A stretch of 64,000 bases of DNA, from contig NW_004624848.1 in NCBI RefSeq assembly GCF_000247695.1, positions 5,018,778 through 5,082,777 of the forward strand, read 5' to 3'. A program made the position numbers and the translations under genes. Positions 46,626-58,662 of the stretch are shown piece by piece. The notes under the pieces were generated by a model. It searched no databases. It was given only the letters and a program-made list of their open reading frames with translations, and was not told the DNA's origin. The first letter of the stretch is position 1, and each line of letters opens with the position of its first letter. The DNA comes from Heterocephalus glaber (Eukaryota > Chordata > Mammalia > Rodentia > Bathyergidae).

Positions 46626-48300
46626 TGTTGTCAGTAAAACCACAGAAGCTTATAAAACCTTTTGAGAAATATGGACAGGTTATGACTTATCTCAGTATCT
46701 CTATTTAAAGGCAGAAAATCTAATAGAAGCCCTAAAGGGAAAATGAGGCAAAGACAGATTGATGATGTTCTTTTATGCTTGTCATCATTCCAACTCCAGC
46801 TCTGAGACTTAATTTCCAAAGAGAGACAGAGACAGGGGTTGCATGTGAATTACATTTTTAATGATATACTTGGAATGCACATTACCTTGAAGAATAGGTA
46901 TCACTTATGAAAAACTTTTCTTAATAGCCTATTTTCAATAAAACATTAATTTGGCATTTCATATTGTCCAGCACATAGTCATAACAGCTAAGTTTTCAAA
47001 TCATATAACGCAGTCTCCTAAATTGATAGTGTACTGTGTGATGCAGATTATAGTGGGGAAATGAGAATTTCTTTCCCAAATATTCATATAGACAAGATAC
47101 TTGACATTTTAAATACAAATTCATTAATGTATCAAGTTTGTATTACTTTGTCTCAGAGTCCCTTAGCCAAGTCAGAAAACATCTTTGAGAAAGTTCTGGT
47201 GTTTTGGTTCCACAGCTGGGTGTCTACTGGGCTCTGTGTGCAATGAGTATCAGGATGGAGACCAAGCAAAGGGCAAGAGCCCTACTCCTGGTTCCCCTCT
47301 CCTGTTAATGCCACGTCCCAAGTCTGCATGGCATCCAGAGTCACCCTCCTCTCTGCCCTGCAACCCCAAAGCTCCCAGGTTCTTGCTGAGGTGCCTACTT
47401 TTATGTGACAACTCAAAAATTTTTTTATTTCTTTCTGGTATTAGTGTACTAAATTATTTTGAAAGCACACTGACATAAGAATTCTTTTGAAGGAGGAGAA
47501 CTTCTGATTCCTAAGTACGTAGTTTTTGTGGTATTTGGATGTAGCCTGGTTTCTTTCTTAGAAATGATTTATAAATCAACACAGACCATAATCAGTGGCT
47601 ATGAGAAGGAAAAATCAAAACAAAATGACTAGAAGAATGGATTACACAAGCAACCCACTGGAAGAGTGAGCTTTGCCTGCAACCAGCAGAAAGGGTATAA
47701 GGAGGAAATGTGAGGGCCCTCCATGGCCAGGCAGGGCAGCAACAAGGGATTTTTCCAAAAGATCAAGAACTGGAAAGGTAGTTCCTTGTAGTGTGGTAGT
47801 GTGACAGTGTCACTTTGTGCTGAAATACTGGCTTTCTTCCCTACTTCAGCTAGAGTAATGTGCATACTATGTAAATGAAGTATGTGATAATGTATGTTTT
47901 CCCTGAGGACAGTGAGACACAGCTTGAAGCTTCACCTTCAAAGAAGTGCATTGAAGTCTGCTTTTCCTTTAAGATATCCTACTGGTTTTTCAGGAAAATA
48001 GAAACATAGAAACTTGAAAAGAACTGGCACAACATGACAATATTGCCAGTAGACACAATATTTATCCATATATTTATCTATCTGCGTATCGTATGTGTAC
48101 ATATCATATAACATCATATCAAAATATATGTGTATGCTTATTTATAATTAGTTTCAGGACATTTGTGATTTTAATAGAAGAGTTTCACCTTAACAATTCT
48201 TCTGTTAAAAATTTGAATAATTCTATTTGAATTAATGTTATAAGCAATATTTCAATTCTCAACTCTGTGGCACATCATTAAATAATTATGTGCTGTCATT
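46626..48300. other. Unique non-coding sequence
   Basis: AT-rich with a GC-moderate patch at 47200-47400 and a 97-codon accidental frame. No gene or repeat recognised. Confidence 0.4.
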
Positions 48301-48303
48301 GCA

Positions 48304-48528
48304 TTTTTTTTTTTTTGGTACTGGGAATCAAACTTGGGTCTTTGAGCTTGTGCAGCAGGCGGTAAAACTGCTGAGCTACATCCCCGGCCCGGGAGTTGCA
48401 GTTTTTAGGACAAGGTCTTATTAGGTTGTGAAATTGCATGGGCTGGAATTCAAATTGAGATCCTCCTGCCTCAGTCTATCTAACAGCTGGAAGTAGAGGC
48501 ATGTGCCAAGCCCCTGGCTTTGTCATTG
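48304..48528 (-). mobile_element. ID/B1 composite SINE, antisense
   Basis: Poly(T), then 'ggtactgggaatcaaacttg' (B-box complement) and 'actgctgagctacatccccg' (A-box complement). The 7SL-type half then reads 'gacaaggtcttattaggttg', 'gcatgggctggaattcaaat' and 'gagatcctcctgcctcagtc'. The orientation and half order are the same as at 18642. Confidence 0.82.
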
Positions 48529-49295
48529 CATTATGTAAAACTCTCAATATTTTTGGACAATTCTCTCTACCTTTATTTTCCTGTTACTCTTGTATTTATA
48601 CTTAAAAGTGTTTGTTATTACAACTGGCATGTTATTACAACTGTAGGGCTAGGGGAAATGAAACAATATTTTCATCTAATTTTTATATAGGAAAGGGTTG
48701 TAAATTTGACTATGATTGATCACCATAAATTATTTATCAACTTTTTAATTTTGTTTTTACACACTGTAGTATTTTTCACAACCGTTCCTTTCAACTACAA
48801 AATCTTTCAAGTGTTAACCTAAAGATGAAAGTTTGGGTCTGAGTGATGGTCTTGCTCAGACTTATTCGATCATGTTTCCTACTAACAAAACCACCAAACA
48901 TGATGAGGTTGCCGATGGTTTTAACCACTTAACAGTTTACCCAGCATCTCTCGGGCAGCGTGTTTGTGCAGTACTGGCTCTCTGGAGCACTGCTCAGGTG
49001 GGTGTTGTTTCAACCAGCTGGTTCTTGTTTGCAGGAGACACATTCACACATCTGTTTGTTTTATATTGGCTGTCTCTGCATAGTTTTTTATTTAGAATGT
49101 TTTATTTACCTTTGATATTTTTCCAATGAAATTTATTAATAAGTTCTGGTTATTTTCTTTCAATAATTCATGTTTGTTTTATTTGTGAAAAATAAGCTAT
49201 ATTTTTGTGCTACAATCTGTGAAAACTCTTATTATAAGTACATTCATTATACTTTTCATACTTCTCCAGTACTCAATGCTATTCTTTTACAATAA
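48529..49295. other. AT-rich unique sequence
   Basis: No feature. A 98-codon plus frame (48833-49129) has no recognised domain. Confidence 0.35.
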
Positions 49296-50058
49296 AACAA
49301 GACACTTTCGTGACACTGAGAATGAATAAAAAAGAAGTGCCAAAAGATCTGCAAATGATAAACCTGGCAGAAGGGAGGAATGGTAGCATATCAGTGAGGG
49401 AAAAGTCTGTGTTATGAAATTGAAAGACAAAAAAGGCTTCTTATTGTCAACTATTCATGATACACAAATGATAAAACTTGACAGAAGAAATGAAACTAAA
49501 AAATTCCCATAGTGGTCAGTGACTATAATAATTCTACAGTAGTGTGGACAGAGTTCACCAACATCTAACAAGCAATTCTGTAATCAAAAAATGAGAAATA
49601 TTTGTGTACCTTCCAAAACAAATAATATGGAACTCATTTGTTATTTATTCAAAATGTTGGGGGGGGATTCAAAAGTTATTTACAATTTAAAATAGATCTA
49701 ATAAACCAAATAATTGAAAAATCCAGGATAGTCCATTCAGGACATCCATCATCAATGTCTTCACCATTGTGTTTAGTGGGTAGACATTTCATTGAAATTA
49801 TACCACCCACAGAAAAAGAAGAAGGGCCAACATGTCAGTGTAGAGTGTGCTGTTCAAGCAAGACAATAAAGCAAAAAGAATTTGGAAGGAGAGTAGAAAC
49901 TACTGTCCAGATTGTAATGTTGTATTGTGTATTGAATGTTTTAAAATATACTGAACAAAAATTATTGAATAAATTTGATTAAGTTGTCTTTATATTTTCT
50001 GTTATATTGTCTTATAAAAATGAATGAACACTATGCAATTTTTGGTCATCCTGTATTT
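49296..50058 (+). pseudogene. piggyBac transposase C-terminal remnant
   Basis: The best frame (49638-49982, 114 codons) contains LVGRHFIEIIPPTEKEEGPT followed by CQCRVCCSS, the signature join between the piggyBac transposase core and its Cys-rich C-terminal finger. Upstream, read across shifts and stops, come VSDYNNS near 49520 and LLFIQNVGGGFKSYLQFKID. The terminal finger is broken by frameshift. piggyBac transposases cut and paste at TTAA. The 3' end has CATCCTGTA then TTTAA at 50048-50061, with TTAA as expected. The 5' part, with the catalytic region, is missing. Confidence 0.75.
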
Positions 50059-50084
50059 AAATGATTAGACTGGCAAGTGTTTAA

Positions 50085-50522
50085 ATAATTGATGTTAGAA
50101 TAGCAGACTAGGTCATTGTCCTAGTTACTTTCTTGTTACTGAGACAAAATACAGGACTCTCACAAGTTAATGGAGGACAGGCTAACTTTGACTCACAGTT
50201 TGTAGAGGTTTCAGTCCATAGTCATCTGGCTCCAAGGCAGGGTAGCATGGTAGAGGGCACCATGGAGAAGAAACAGTCCATGGCAGGGTAGGCAGGAGGC
50301 AGAGAGCAATCAAGAGAAGAAAGAAGGAGACAGACCCTTCCAGCCCATGCCCCAATTGACCACCTCATCCAACCAGGGTAATCCCCCATTTAGCCATAAT
50401 CTTATCAGTGAACTCGTCCACTGATAATTGCCATACCCCCATGATCCAATCACCTCCCCAAAGCCTAGCAGTGTGCACAGAAATCTTTGTGGGGACCTCT
50501 AGATATAAACCATAACATTCAT
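50085..50522 (-). mobile_element. MaLR-like LTR, antisense
   Basis: 'gtcctagttactttcttgtt', 'actgagacaaaatacagg', 'gtttgtagaggtttcagtcc', 'caccatggagaagaaacagt' and 'cccatgatccaatcacctcc' run in order, closing with 'gtggggacctctagatataa' and 'accataac'. It is about 440 bp, near full length for a MaLR-type LTR, and the same family as 38830. Confidence 0.78.
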
Positions 50523-50890
50523 TTAGGGCAAAGCTAACTTTTGGGAGAAATAAAATGTGCTAAACATATATGTTAAAAGTTGTTGCTGGTTAGTTTATAT
50601 AAGCTGAAAATATGTCAAGTTAAAAATAGAATGCCTATCTACTGTGGGAGTTGCCAACTAGAGAAAGAGAGCATATTGGAATATAAAGTCTCAAGGTCAT
50701 GCATAATTTGGACCAGTATATCCCATTATTTCTATGTCTTATTACATTAAAATGCTATTGTATTAATATGTGAACTATTGAAAGCAAAGAACAGATTTAG
50801 TTTTTGTTATCAGAGATGTGTACCATAATTAAGGTCTATTGTGATATTTTTATTTATTAAATGAGAATATGTATTTTTAAAACATTTGAA
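50523..50890. other. AT-rich unique sequence
   Basis: No feature seen. Confidence 0.4.
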
Positions 50891-50892
50891 AA

Positions 50893-51085
50893 GTGTTTTC
50901 AAAGACTTTGTTTCCATTTTTTCATTTTCTCATGTTGATTCCATTTCCTTTTTTCCTTTTTCCTACCCCTCCCACTTCCCCTTTCCCCCTTTGCCCCTTT
51001 TCTTCTTATTTCACCTTATCTATTATACATTTTGATCCTTATTTACATCATATTGTACACCTAAAATATAACAATAAAATTAATG
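50893..51085 (-). mobile_element. L1 3' UTR piece, antisense
   Basis: 'aaagactttgtttccatttt', then CCTACCCCTCCCACTTCCCC and 'ctttgccccttttcttctta', matches the pyrimidine strand of the L1 3' UTRs at 44868 and 470. It ends in 'tattgtacacctaaaatata' and an A-rich run, which reads like a sense L1 tail, so it may be a composite of two ends. Confidence 0.7.
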
Positions 51086-52500
51086 TTTTTAAAAGTGTTG
51101 CCTAAAAAAGCCACATATTTATGGTATAGATGCCTATAAAATCTAAGAAAAGTACAGAAATTTATAAAATAGTTTCATTTTAAAAACTCAATATACTTTT
51201 AAAAATAAATAACCAAATTTATTTGGCGAGATTCAGGTAACCCTGTTTGATGTAACTTTTTTCATTTTTCTTTTGCTCAAATTTAGCAACTATTTCCTTC
51301 TTATGTTAAATTTATGTTCATAGTACTTTATTTTTTAAAAGAGGTAGAGTAAAAATATTTTAAATGGTTAACAAAATAATCAGTGTATTATATCAAATGT
51401 TTAGATCAACTACCTAAATGTATCTTAATATTGAATATTGTTTTTTCTATTTAGGAGAACTTATGTCACCAACCATGAGCATCAGGAATTATTTTAATGG
51501 ATTTTAAGTAATATAATTAACTTACCTCATTATTTTTAAGCTTTGTGATGTAAATGTTTCATAAATAATGTAATCATTTTAGTGTACTCCTTATTTAAAA
51601 TTTCTTTGAATTAAAAAAGAAGATAAATATAAAAAATAATCTATCTTTAATAAAATATAAAATAATTGACACAATAAAATATTATAAAAATACTTCACGG
51701 AGTTAAATTGTGAATCAAGTCACTGAAAGCCAATAGATCACCCTATCACTGGTGAGTATAATTAGATTTACCTACAAAAAGCAATTATTCCTTGGAAAAC
51801 CTTGCCAGGGTTACTTTGAAATGACAAAGCCTTGGCATTTGAGAACAACTGAGATCTAAGATGCACTGATGCTAGAATTTTCAAGTTACGCTCCAGGCAT
51901 GCTGTTTTTGGATAGCAGAAGCTTTAAAGCTGTCTTTTAGTCCAGGATGCTGTTCAGGGACAGAAACACAGAGACCTGTGTGTAACTGTGAGTAAGACGG
52001 TGTAAGTGCCATGGTGAGATGACATCATCCATCTCCTCCAACAACACCAGCCAAAAAAATCCAACTAAGTTCAGGGCAGTGATTTAAAGAGGGGGAAGAA
52101 GAATTGGCATAGACAGACAAAAGAGAAGAGGCAAACAAGCATTAACCCACCCACCCATGGATCTCTAACTTAGCTTAAACAACTTCCGAATAGGTCTCAC
52201 ACATCTCCACATCTCCACTGTGAGCTGCTCAGCCCTCTGAGAGTTCAGGGTTCTCGGCTGCCTAAACTGATGGACAGTATCCAAGATTTGGTATGATAAG
52301 ATGCCAAAATAAAAGATGCTTGAGGTTCTAGGTCGCTTCTAACAATGTGAATATTATTGAAATTACCAGGGACCAAGAAAGAGAGCACTGCATTAATATG
52401 TAGGCCACATATCACCCTCAATGCATGCATTTTGTGGCTACTTCCTGCTTCACAGCTGCAGCTCAGAACACCTTTACCTGACCCAGCGAGCTCAAACCAC
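51086..52500. other. AT-rich unique sequence
   Basis: No repeat or gene recognised. An A/T-rich stretch covers 51590-51690. Confidence 0.4.
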
Positions 52501-52502
52501 AA

Positions 52503-52662
52503 TACCTACTTATTTTTGGATGAAGACATTCTCTCTTTGTGTATTACACAGGGTGGCTTTGAACTAACTGCGTAGCCCAGACTGGCCTCCAGTTCATGAT
52601 CCTCCTGCCTCAGCCTCCTGAGTGTTGGCATGACAGGTATGCATCACTATGCTCAGCTGTTG
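52503..52662 (-). mobile_element. B1-type SINE, antisense
   Basis: 'gaactaactgcgtagcccag', 'actggcctccagttcatgat', 'cctcctgcctcagcctcctg' and 'agtgttggcatgacaggtat' is the complement of the 7SL-derived B1 consensus order. No clear ID half precedes it. Confidence 0.8.
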
Positions 52663-52776
52663 AACTGCTTTTAACTCCAAAAATGTATTTCTTATTACCA
52701 TCTGAGAAGTGCAATTGCTTAGCCACTATTGTAGTACAAATCCTATAGCAACCATGTTCAAAAATTAATATTTTAA

Positions 52777-52827
52777 GGGCTGGGGATTTAGCTCAGTGGT
52801 TTCCCCGGTACCAAAAAAAAAAAAATT
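52777..52827 (+). mobile_element. ID SINE with internal deletion, sense
   Basis: 'gggctggggatttagctcag', then TGGTTTCCCCGGTACC and an A(13) tail. The head (A box) joins directly to the last bases before the tail, so the middle, including the B box (GTTCGATCC), is deleted. Compared with 58663-58755, about 40 bp is missing. It cannot be transcribed from internal boxes. Confidence 0.85.
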
Positions 52828-53450
52828 AATATTCTAATAAATTGAAGACAATTTTAGATTAAAAGTTTCTTAAAGAAGTTATAAGTATGATAGTTAGATA
52901 ATTGCAATACATAAGAGATAACAAAAATGAAAGCATCATAAAATAACCAAAAAGATTAGAAGGAGGATCTAAGAAAACAAATGGCTAAAATCAAACCAAC
53001 ATAGAGTAAAACAAAAAAATAATTAAGTAAGAAACACAACAGAGAATGAACACATGAAACTAGAGTTGCCAACATCCAAAGGTGCACAGGCTAAGGAAGC
53101 AAAATAAAGTCATTCGAAGGATAAAAGTATTAAAGGACTAGACTTGTTTAGAGAGAAAATTTTAAGATGTGGAAAGGAGATAGTGGACACAGAATGCATA
53201 AAAATCTAAATGAAAACCGTATAATGTATTGAAGAATGACTTAGATCATTTTATATTTGAAATTATTAACCTTAGACATCAAAAGACATTAAGCTTTCAC
53301 TGTAATTCACCGAGATAAAAAGCCCCCAAATCATATGTCATAATGTTAAGTTGAGGTGTATTTATTTTTAAGGGCCTAACAGACTCCTTTTGGAGAGACA
53401 ATCCCTATTCTTCATCCCAAACAGCCCATCCATTCCTCCTTCTAACCAAT
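52828..53450. other. A-rich unique sequence
   Basis: Purine/A-rich plus strand, with no repeat recognised; it could be old L1 in sense. Confidence 0.35.
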
Positions 53451-53454
53451 AATG

Positions 53455-53592
53455 ACTGCATATCTCCGTGGTGCTGGTAGTGCTCCAAGCACTGGAAGCA
53501 GGAAGCAAATAAACAGATCCCTGCCACCCTGTCTCTGACGTGAGAATTCAACAGAATGTGATGAAATAACAGAGGACAACAAACAATACACA
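53455..53592 (-). mobile_element. L2 3' end, antisense
   Basis: 'gtggtgctggtagtgctcca', then 'agcactggaagcaggaagc' and 'aaacagatccctgccaccct', follows the antisense L2 order (TGTGCCAGGCACTG, GGGATACAG, ACAAAGTCCCTGCCCTC). Confidence 0.55.
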
Positions 53593-53689
53593 TTGGTACA
53601 TTGATTATCTGTAGTTTGTTTGAAGTTCATAAGTTTTTTTATTAATGGATGTGATACAAAACATTTTCATTTGTTTTGGGGAGTTGATA

Positions 53690-53992
53690 GACTATATATC
53701 ATTCTATAATAATATACATTTGTATATTATCATTTTATTTTGTATATACATAATTTTTGATCATTCTAGATCCCTTTATCTCCCAACATTCCTTTACCCC
53801 TTCCCTCGAGCCCATTTCTTTTCTCCAAAAAATCTGTCCCCATTTCCTACAATCTCTCCTTTATTTTACTCTTTAATTTATATTTTGAATTTCTTTTATA
53901 ACAGAAACAATGGGATAATTAAATTTAGGTCTGCCTCATTTCACTGAATATTATGGTCTCAAGATCCATCCATTTTCCTGAAAATTATATAG
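53690..53992 (-). mobile_element. L1 3' end, antisense
   Basis: A C/T-rich segment ('cccttccctcgagcccattt') is followed by 'aacaatgggataattaaatt', '...cctcatttcactgaatatta' and 'tggtctcaagatccatccat', the usual antisense L1 order around the 3' UTR and ORF2 end. Confidence 0.65.
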
Positions 53993-55900
53993 TTTGAAGT
54001 TCTTAAGTTTTATAATAAAAGCAAAAGTGAAGAATGAAGTAGATTGTTCAGAAAGGCGGGAATGGTGTTGCAGTTTAGGGAAATTAAATACTGGGCAGGG
54101 TGTATTTGAGCAAAGGCATAAATCAGTGCATCCGGAAAGCCTGATCACAAGGTGGAGATAACCCTGCTCATGGCTCCCAGGGTGTAGTGTAAGCGTGAGA
54201 TCCATGACTCTCTCAGTGGGATTCCTGCGAGCTTGTTAGAAATGTAGATGCCAGGGTCTTGCTCAGCAATCTGTGTTTTCTTTTCTCCTAATTTTTCCTT
54301 TCCCTTCTTTCCTTTCCCCTTCCCCTCCAACTCGGCGTTTTGAGAACAACTCATCTAAGCCAAACCAGTAGGAAACTAACACACCAATGGCCTTGCCATT
54401 TAGGGTAAATTGTGGACCAAAATAATGTCAACCAGAGAAAATGAGAGTTAAGTTTAGGATTTTTAAAACTACCGGTGAAGCAAATTCTTGAGTTGGGGGA
54501 TAATGGGCAGAAATACAAATGTGTCTGTGCTGAGACCTCATGAATGACGCGGTCCCCAAAATTCCAAGACCAAGCACAGAACTTGGAGATGTTCTGAAGC
54601 AGCGTTTAAGGTGAAGCAGAGATGCCCCGAATGCGTCACTCCAGGGAGGCTACACTTGCTTCTGCTTAAGCCAATTCACGTTATATTTTCTTTACTAGAA
54701 AAACTCCTGCATGAGAAAACCAACCAAAAAGCACATGAAAATGTCAAGACAGACGCAGAACAATGTCAATTTGAAAAGATCGTGGAAATGTTTTTAAGTC
54801 ATTGTTTTACTACATTTAATGTAATAATAAATTAGGACAGCAATAATCAATGATGAAGAAGAAATTAAGTTAAAGATTGATGAGTACTTTTCTAATAAGT
54901 AGATCAGCCTACAAACCTGGTCAGTCTTAACCAACTGAGAGTAGGGTAGGAAGACATTTCGTTCAACTTGATAAGAGGAGGGGCATCATGTGCTCTTGCC
55001 CTCAAAAATGAACCTGAATTCAATCAAACTTTTATACATCAATCGGACTATTTAAAACATAAGAAAAATAACAACAAATTGTCACACTTGAGGGTAAAAG
55101 AATGTTATTTCCTTAATTGAAATATGAGAGGATACTTTCCATTAATCGGAGATTTTGGGCTTGTTTATCCTAATTCTATCATTGTTTCCTTTAACCACAT
55201 GAAGTTACTAATTGTATACAAGTTAAATTATTACACCTATCTATAAACATGAATTTTGTATTTTTATAGTGACTCTATGTAATTTAACCTTTAACATACA
55301 TATGGGAATTGGCCATTCATTAGTGGAAGCCTTGAGTGTATTCTGTTTCCTCTTGCTCTTTATACTTAGGAATGACTGGTATTATCACAGCTGCAATGTT
55401 TTCCATTGATATATAACCTTTTTATGTGACATATCTATCTCTATAGTTTATACATATGCATTCCTAATTAAAAGCATATAACTGGGGTTTTCTTTTTTCC
55501 AGCGATGAAAAATAAGAATTAATTTCATTTATGAAATGTTAAACTATGATGCCAAAATTTTACAAAGATATCAAAACAATACAAAAATTATAGGGTGATC
55601 TTAACTATGATCATAAATATAAACAAAATTCAAATTAATAGAAATATAACCCAAAGTCACGATGAATTTAATTTTACCCCAGAAATGCAAGAAAATTTTA
55701 CACATAAAATATATTAATGTGTTTTACATATTTCAGAAGAGATATTAATAAGAAACTCGTAGAGCTCACTATGGATCCAGGAACAATATAACTCGCAATG
55801 CGTATCACACAAATCAATCGCAGGTCGATTAAAACTGTCAATGTAAACATTAGAATTTTACTATTGTGGATAAAACATCCCTGAAATATCACGGTATCTA
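53993..55900. other. AT-rich unique sequence
   Basis: No repeat or gene recognised. A pyrimidine-rich tract (TTTTCCTTTCCCTTCTTTCC) lies at 54292-54330. Confidence 0.35.
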
Positions 55901-55904
55901 GATC

Positions 55905-56130
55905 TTTCTTCCTCTGTCTCTTTCTTCTTCCTTCTTTCTGCCTCCCTCCCCTCCTTCCTTTCCTCCATTTGAATTGAGCCCCGAGGCCTTTGCATCGAGT
56001 TATCACCCTAGCCTCTTTTTCTGTATTTTTTATTTCCAGACAAGGTCTCACGAAGTCACTGACCGACCCGGGGGGCTGGAGCTTGTGATCCTCCCGCCTC
56101 AGCCTCACAGTGTGCACCACCCCCCCAAAA
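55905..56130 (-). mobile_element. ID/B1 composite SINE, antisense, diverged
   Basis: A CT-rich tract, then 'gaattgagccccgaggcc' (B-box complement) and CGAGTTATCACCCTAGCC (A-box complement) form the first half. The 7SL-type half reads 'agacaaggtctcacgaagtc', 'ggggctggagcttgtgatcc' and 'tcccgcctcagcctcacag'. A 180-codon minus-strand frame covering 55698-56240 runs through this SINE and is therefore not a gene. Confidence 0.75.
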
Positions 56131-57470
56131 GGAAGGCCTTTCTTAACCAAGACACACAGTAAGCAAAACTCAGTGCAGTTTATAAGATAGATGCAAAAGA
56201 TACACCAAGAAGTGAAAACATTGGCCACATAGCTGCACACGGTATTTCTTGTGTGTGTGAAGACAGAGATGTTATATGGATTATGTAAAGAAATTATCCA
56301 AATTGAGAAAGAACAGCCAACTAAATAGGGTAAAAAAAGGTAAATGGCATGAAAAAGTACTTTGTAGAAGAGGAAATACTTATGGACAGTAAATACAAGA
56401 GAAGAGCTTATTAGTGGTCTGAGAAACTCACAGTATTACTCTAATGACTATTTCCTGTATTGGCCAAAATGCAAAAGTCCAAACATCTAAAGTGGTTCCT
56501 AGGATTTAGAGAATGAAAACACTTAGGAACTTCTTCTGTATATACATATTGATATTAGTTTAGCAATCTGGAAGTATTTATGCAATTGGAATGTGTTGTC
56601 TGACCTATTAGCTTCATTCTTACACAAAAGGAGACATATACGGGAATGCTAATATTGACATCATTTTAATGTAAAATAACACCTAAGTGTTTATCAGTAA
56701 TATGATGGGAAAATAAACAGCAGTATTTTCTTGCAATGGAAATATGCAAACAGCAGGAAATATGAAGTAATTAGTGCTATGTCGATCAACATAAATTGGT
56801 TTCATAAATATAATGCTGCTGGCTGCATGGTGGTAGGTAGACAGGGTTACGAACACTGAAGAAGACTTACAGGGCCCCTAGTGACAACATCTACAAATCT
56901 ACACTTTATTACAAGAAAGGATTCGATATTGCAGCAATAATTAAATTAAGGCTTTATATCACAGCCCAATGCTTTCTCTCAACAAGATGTCTAAAGATCC
57001 AGGTTCCAGATATGATACACTTCCCTGAACCAAGAGGAGGTACATAGATGTATTTTTATATATCTCCTTGGATCAGAAACCATCAAAGGGAGCAGAAAAT
57101 ATCTCAGAACAGAGAATCTCAATTCAATCTGGGTCAGAGTTTCCCATACCATTCTAGTCACACAGTGATAGTCCTGACATGAAATCAACATCATAGTCTT
57201 CTTAATGATCATTATCAGTCCTACCATTGCCAGGAATAATGCTGACAAGCTGGTATAAACCACTCTGAAATTACCTGTACTCATGATTACAGAGAAATAC
57301 TATTAATCAGTGTGCTACATGACTTTATCAGTGTTAGTGACTTGCAAGAGCTTCAGCAATATAGTTCAGATTAATCCCAGTATGGTTAGAAGTTAACCTG
57401 CACAATGTACTAGGGGAAGCGTAAGTTAAGAAGATACTTGCATGTGCCAGTTAACCAATTACCAGTCCAA
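56131..57470. other. AT-rich unique sequence
   Basis: No repeat or gene recognised. Confidence 0.35.
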
Positions 57471-57473
57471 TTT

Positions 57474-57592
57474 TTAAATATAGGATGACCAAAATTTTCA
57501 TATTTTTCATTACTTGTTATAAGATAATATAACAGGAAATATAAAAATGAAAATTTTATCAAATCTATTCAATACAATTTATTCAATCAGAT
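57474..57592 (-). mobile_element. Second copy of the piggyBac-remnant 3' terminus, antisense
   Basis: 57482-57592 aligns by eye with the complement of 49958-50055. Shared words include AGGATGACCAAAA, TATAAGA-AATATAACAG, AAATATAAA and ATCAAAT-TATTCAAT. Both termini sit a few bases from TTAA (TTTAAATATAGG here, CCTGTATTTAA there). The shared end plus the TTAA suggests a transposon terminus of the same piggyBac family, perhaps a MITE. The inner boundary, near 57592, adjoins an LTR. Confidence 0.6.
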
Positions 57593-57599
57593 GGTTGAA

Positions 57600-57835
57600 A
57601 TGACACCTGCCTGAGCAACACTCAGGATAGTGGATGCATAAACAAACGCTCGGGGTAACTGTGAAGTGGTTTCTTACTCGTCAAGTGGACTTGGACTGAT
57701 GGACTCCTAGAGAGGTGACTGGGTCACAGCAGCTGTGCTCACCAGTAGGCTAATCCACTGATGTTCAAAGCTGGATGTGCTGTTAGGAGGTGAGTTGTAA
57801 CCAGCCTACAAGCTGAGCTCGAACCTGGCCAAGGG
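57600..57835 (+). mobile_element. MaLR-like LTR, sense, 5' part
   Basis: 'ggcctaatccactgatg'-type text ('taggctaatccactgatgtt') and 'gtgctgttaggaggtgagtt' match the first half of this LTR family. It is split from its 3' part at 58141 by about 300 bp of unrelated GC-richer DNA. Confidence 0.6.
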
Positions 57836-58140
57836 GTGACGAAGATGAAAAATAAAGAGACGCAGAAACAAGGTAAAACCTGGGGGGCAGGGGGCTCATG
57901 TCTCCCTTCGACCTGGAGCCCAAGTGACTGGCGCCCCTTGGCTTTATTCACGCAGACCCGGGCACGAGCAGTTAGAGTCCACAGGACTCACCTGTCTCCC
58001 GCCCTCCACGGCACTTCTCTGGGTAAACAGCTCAACCTCGGGTGTTTCTGCTTCTCCCCGCAGTGTGTCAGCACACTCGCGTGCCCTCCCTCTCCTCAGT
58101 GCTCACCGAGGAGGCCAGTTAGGCCTCATTCTTCCCACTG
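57836..58140. other. GC-richer insert between LTR halves
   Basis: It starts 'atgaaaaataaagagacgca' and contains several CpGs (GGCGCC, CCCGGG, CTCGGG, CCGAGG). Two overlapping plus-strand frames of 85-101 codons have no recognised domain. Either an insertion or a length variant internal to the LTR. Confidence 0.35.
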
Positions 58141-58410
58141 ATCTCCACAGTGAGTTCCAGTTGGAGCAGGTAGGTCACTGAAGCGTGCCTTTGAAGGGTA
58201 TATATCCCTTCCCCCCTGCTCTGCTTCCTAGTGCCATGAAGTGAGCAGCTTTCTTCCATCTCAGTCTTCCATTATGTTGCATTTACTTTTGACCCAACTG
58301 ACCATGGACTGCAACTCTGAAACCATAAGCCTGATAAATCCTTTCTCCTTTAAATTGTATATATCAGGTATTTTGGTCAAGCAAAAAAAATGGACTAATA
58401 CACGCAGTAT
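58141..58410 (+). mobile_element. MaLR-like LTR, sense, 3' part
   Basis: 'gtaggtcactgaagcgtgcc', 'tttgaagggtatatatccc', 'gaccatggactgcaactctg', 'aaaccataagcctgataaat' (degenerate poly(A) signal region) and 'aggtattttggtcaagc' follow in the expected order. It closes with ACTAATACAC. Confidence 0.75.
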
Positions 58411-58463
58411 TCTATCATTTATACAAAGTTTTAAGTCAAACTAAAAAGTGCATTTGAATGATA

Positions 58464-58464
<1 letters not shown>

Positions 58465-58497
<33 letters not shown>
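58465..58497. repeat. (TA)n microsatellite
   Basis: About 33 bp of almost pure TA repeats after GTGTGTA; probably polymorphic. Confidence 0.95.
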
Positions 58498-58499
<2 letters not shown>

Positions 58500-58662
58500 T
58501 GAAACTTGTTTAAACATCTTGTTGAAATATAAAAGTTAATATAGTTTTGAAAGTATGAAGAAATACTGGAATAATCACTAAGAACATAAAGGACAGGGTA
58601 TATAAGTACAGAGTTGGATAAACAGAGAAAACTGTATTAATATTCTATTTTTAAACTGTGCA

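Noticed and set aside
55698..56240. 180-codon minus-strand open frame
   Set aside because: Its middle third is an ID/B1 SINE and a CT-rich tract, so the frame cannot be an ancestral gene.
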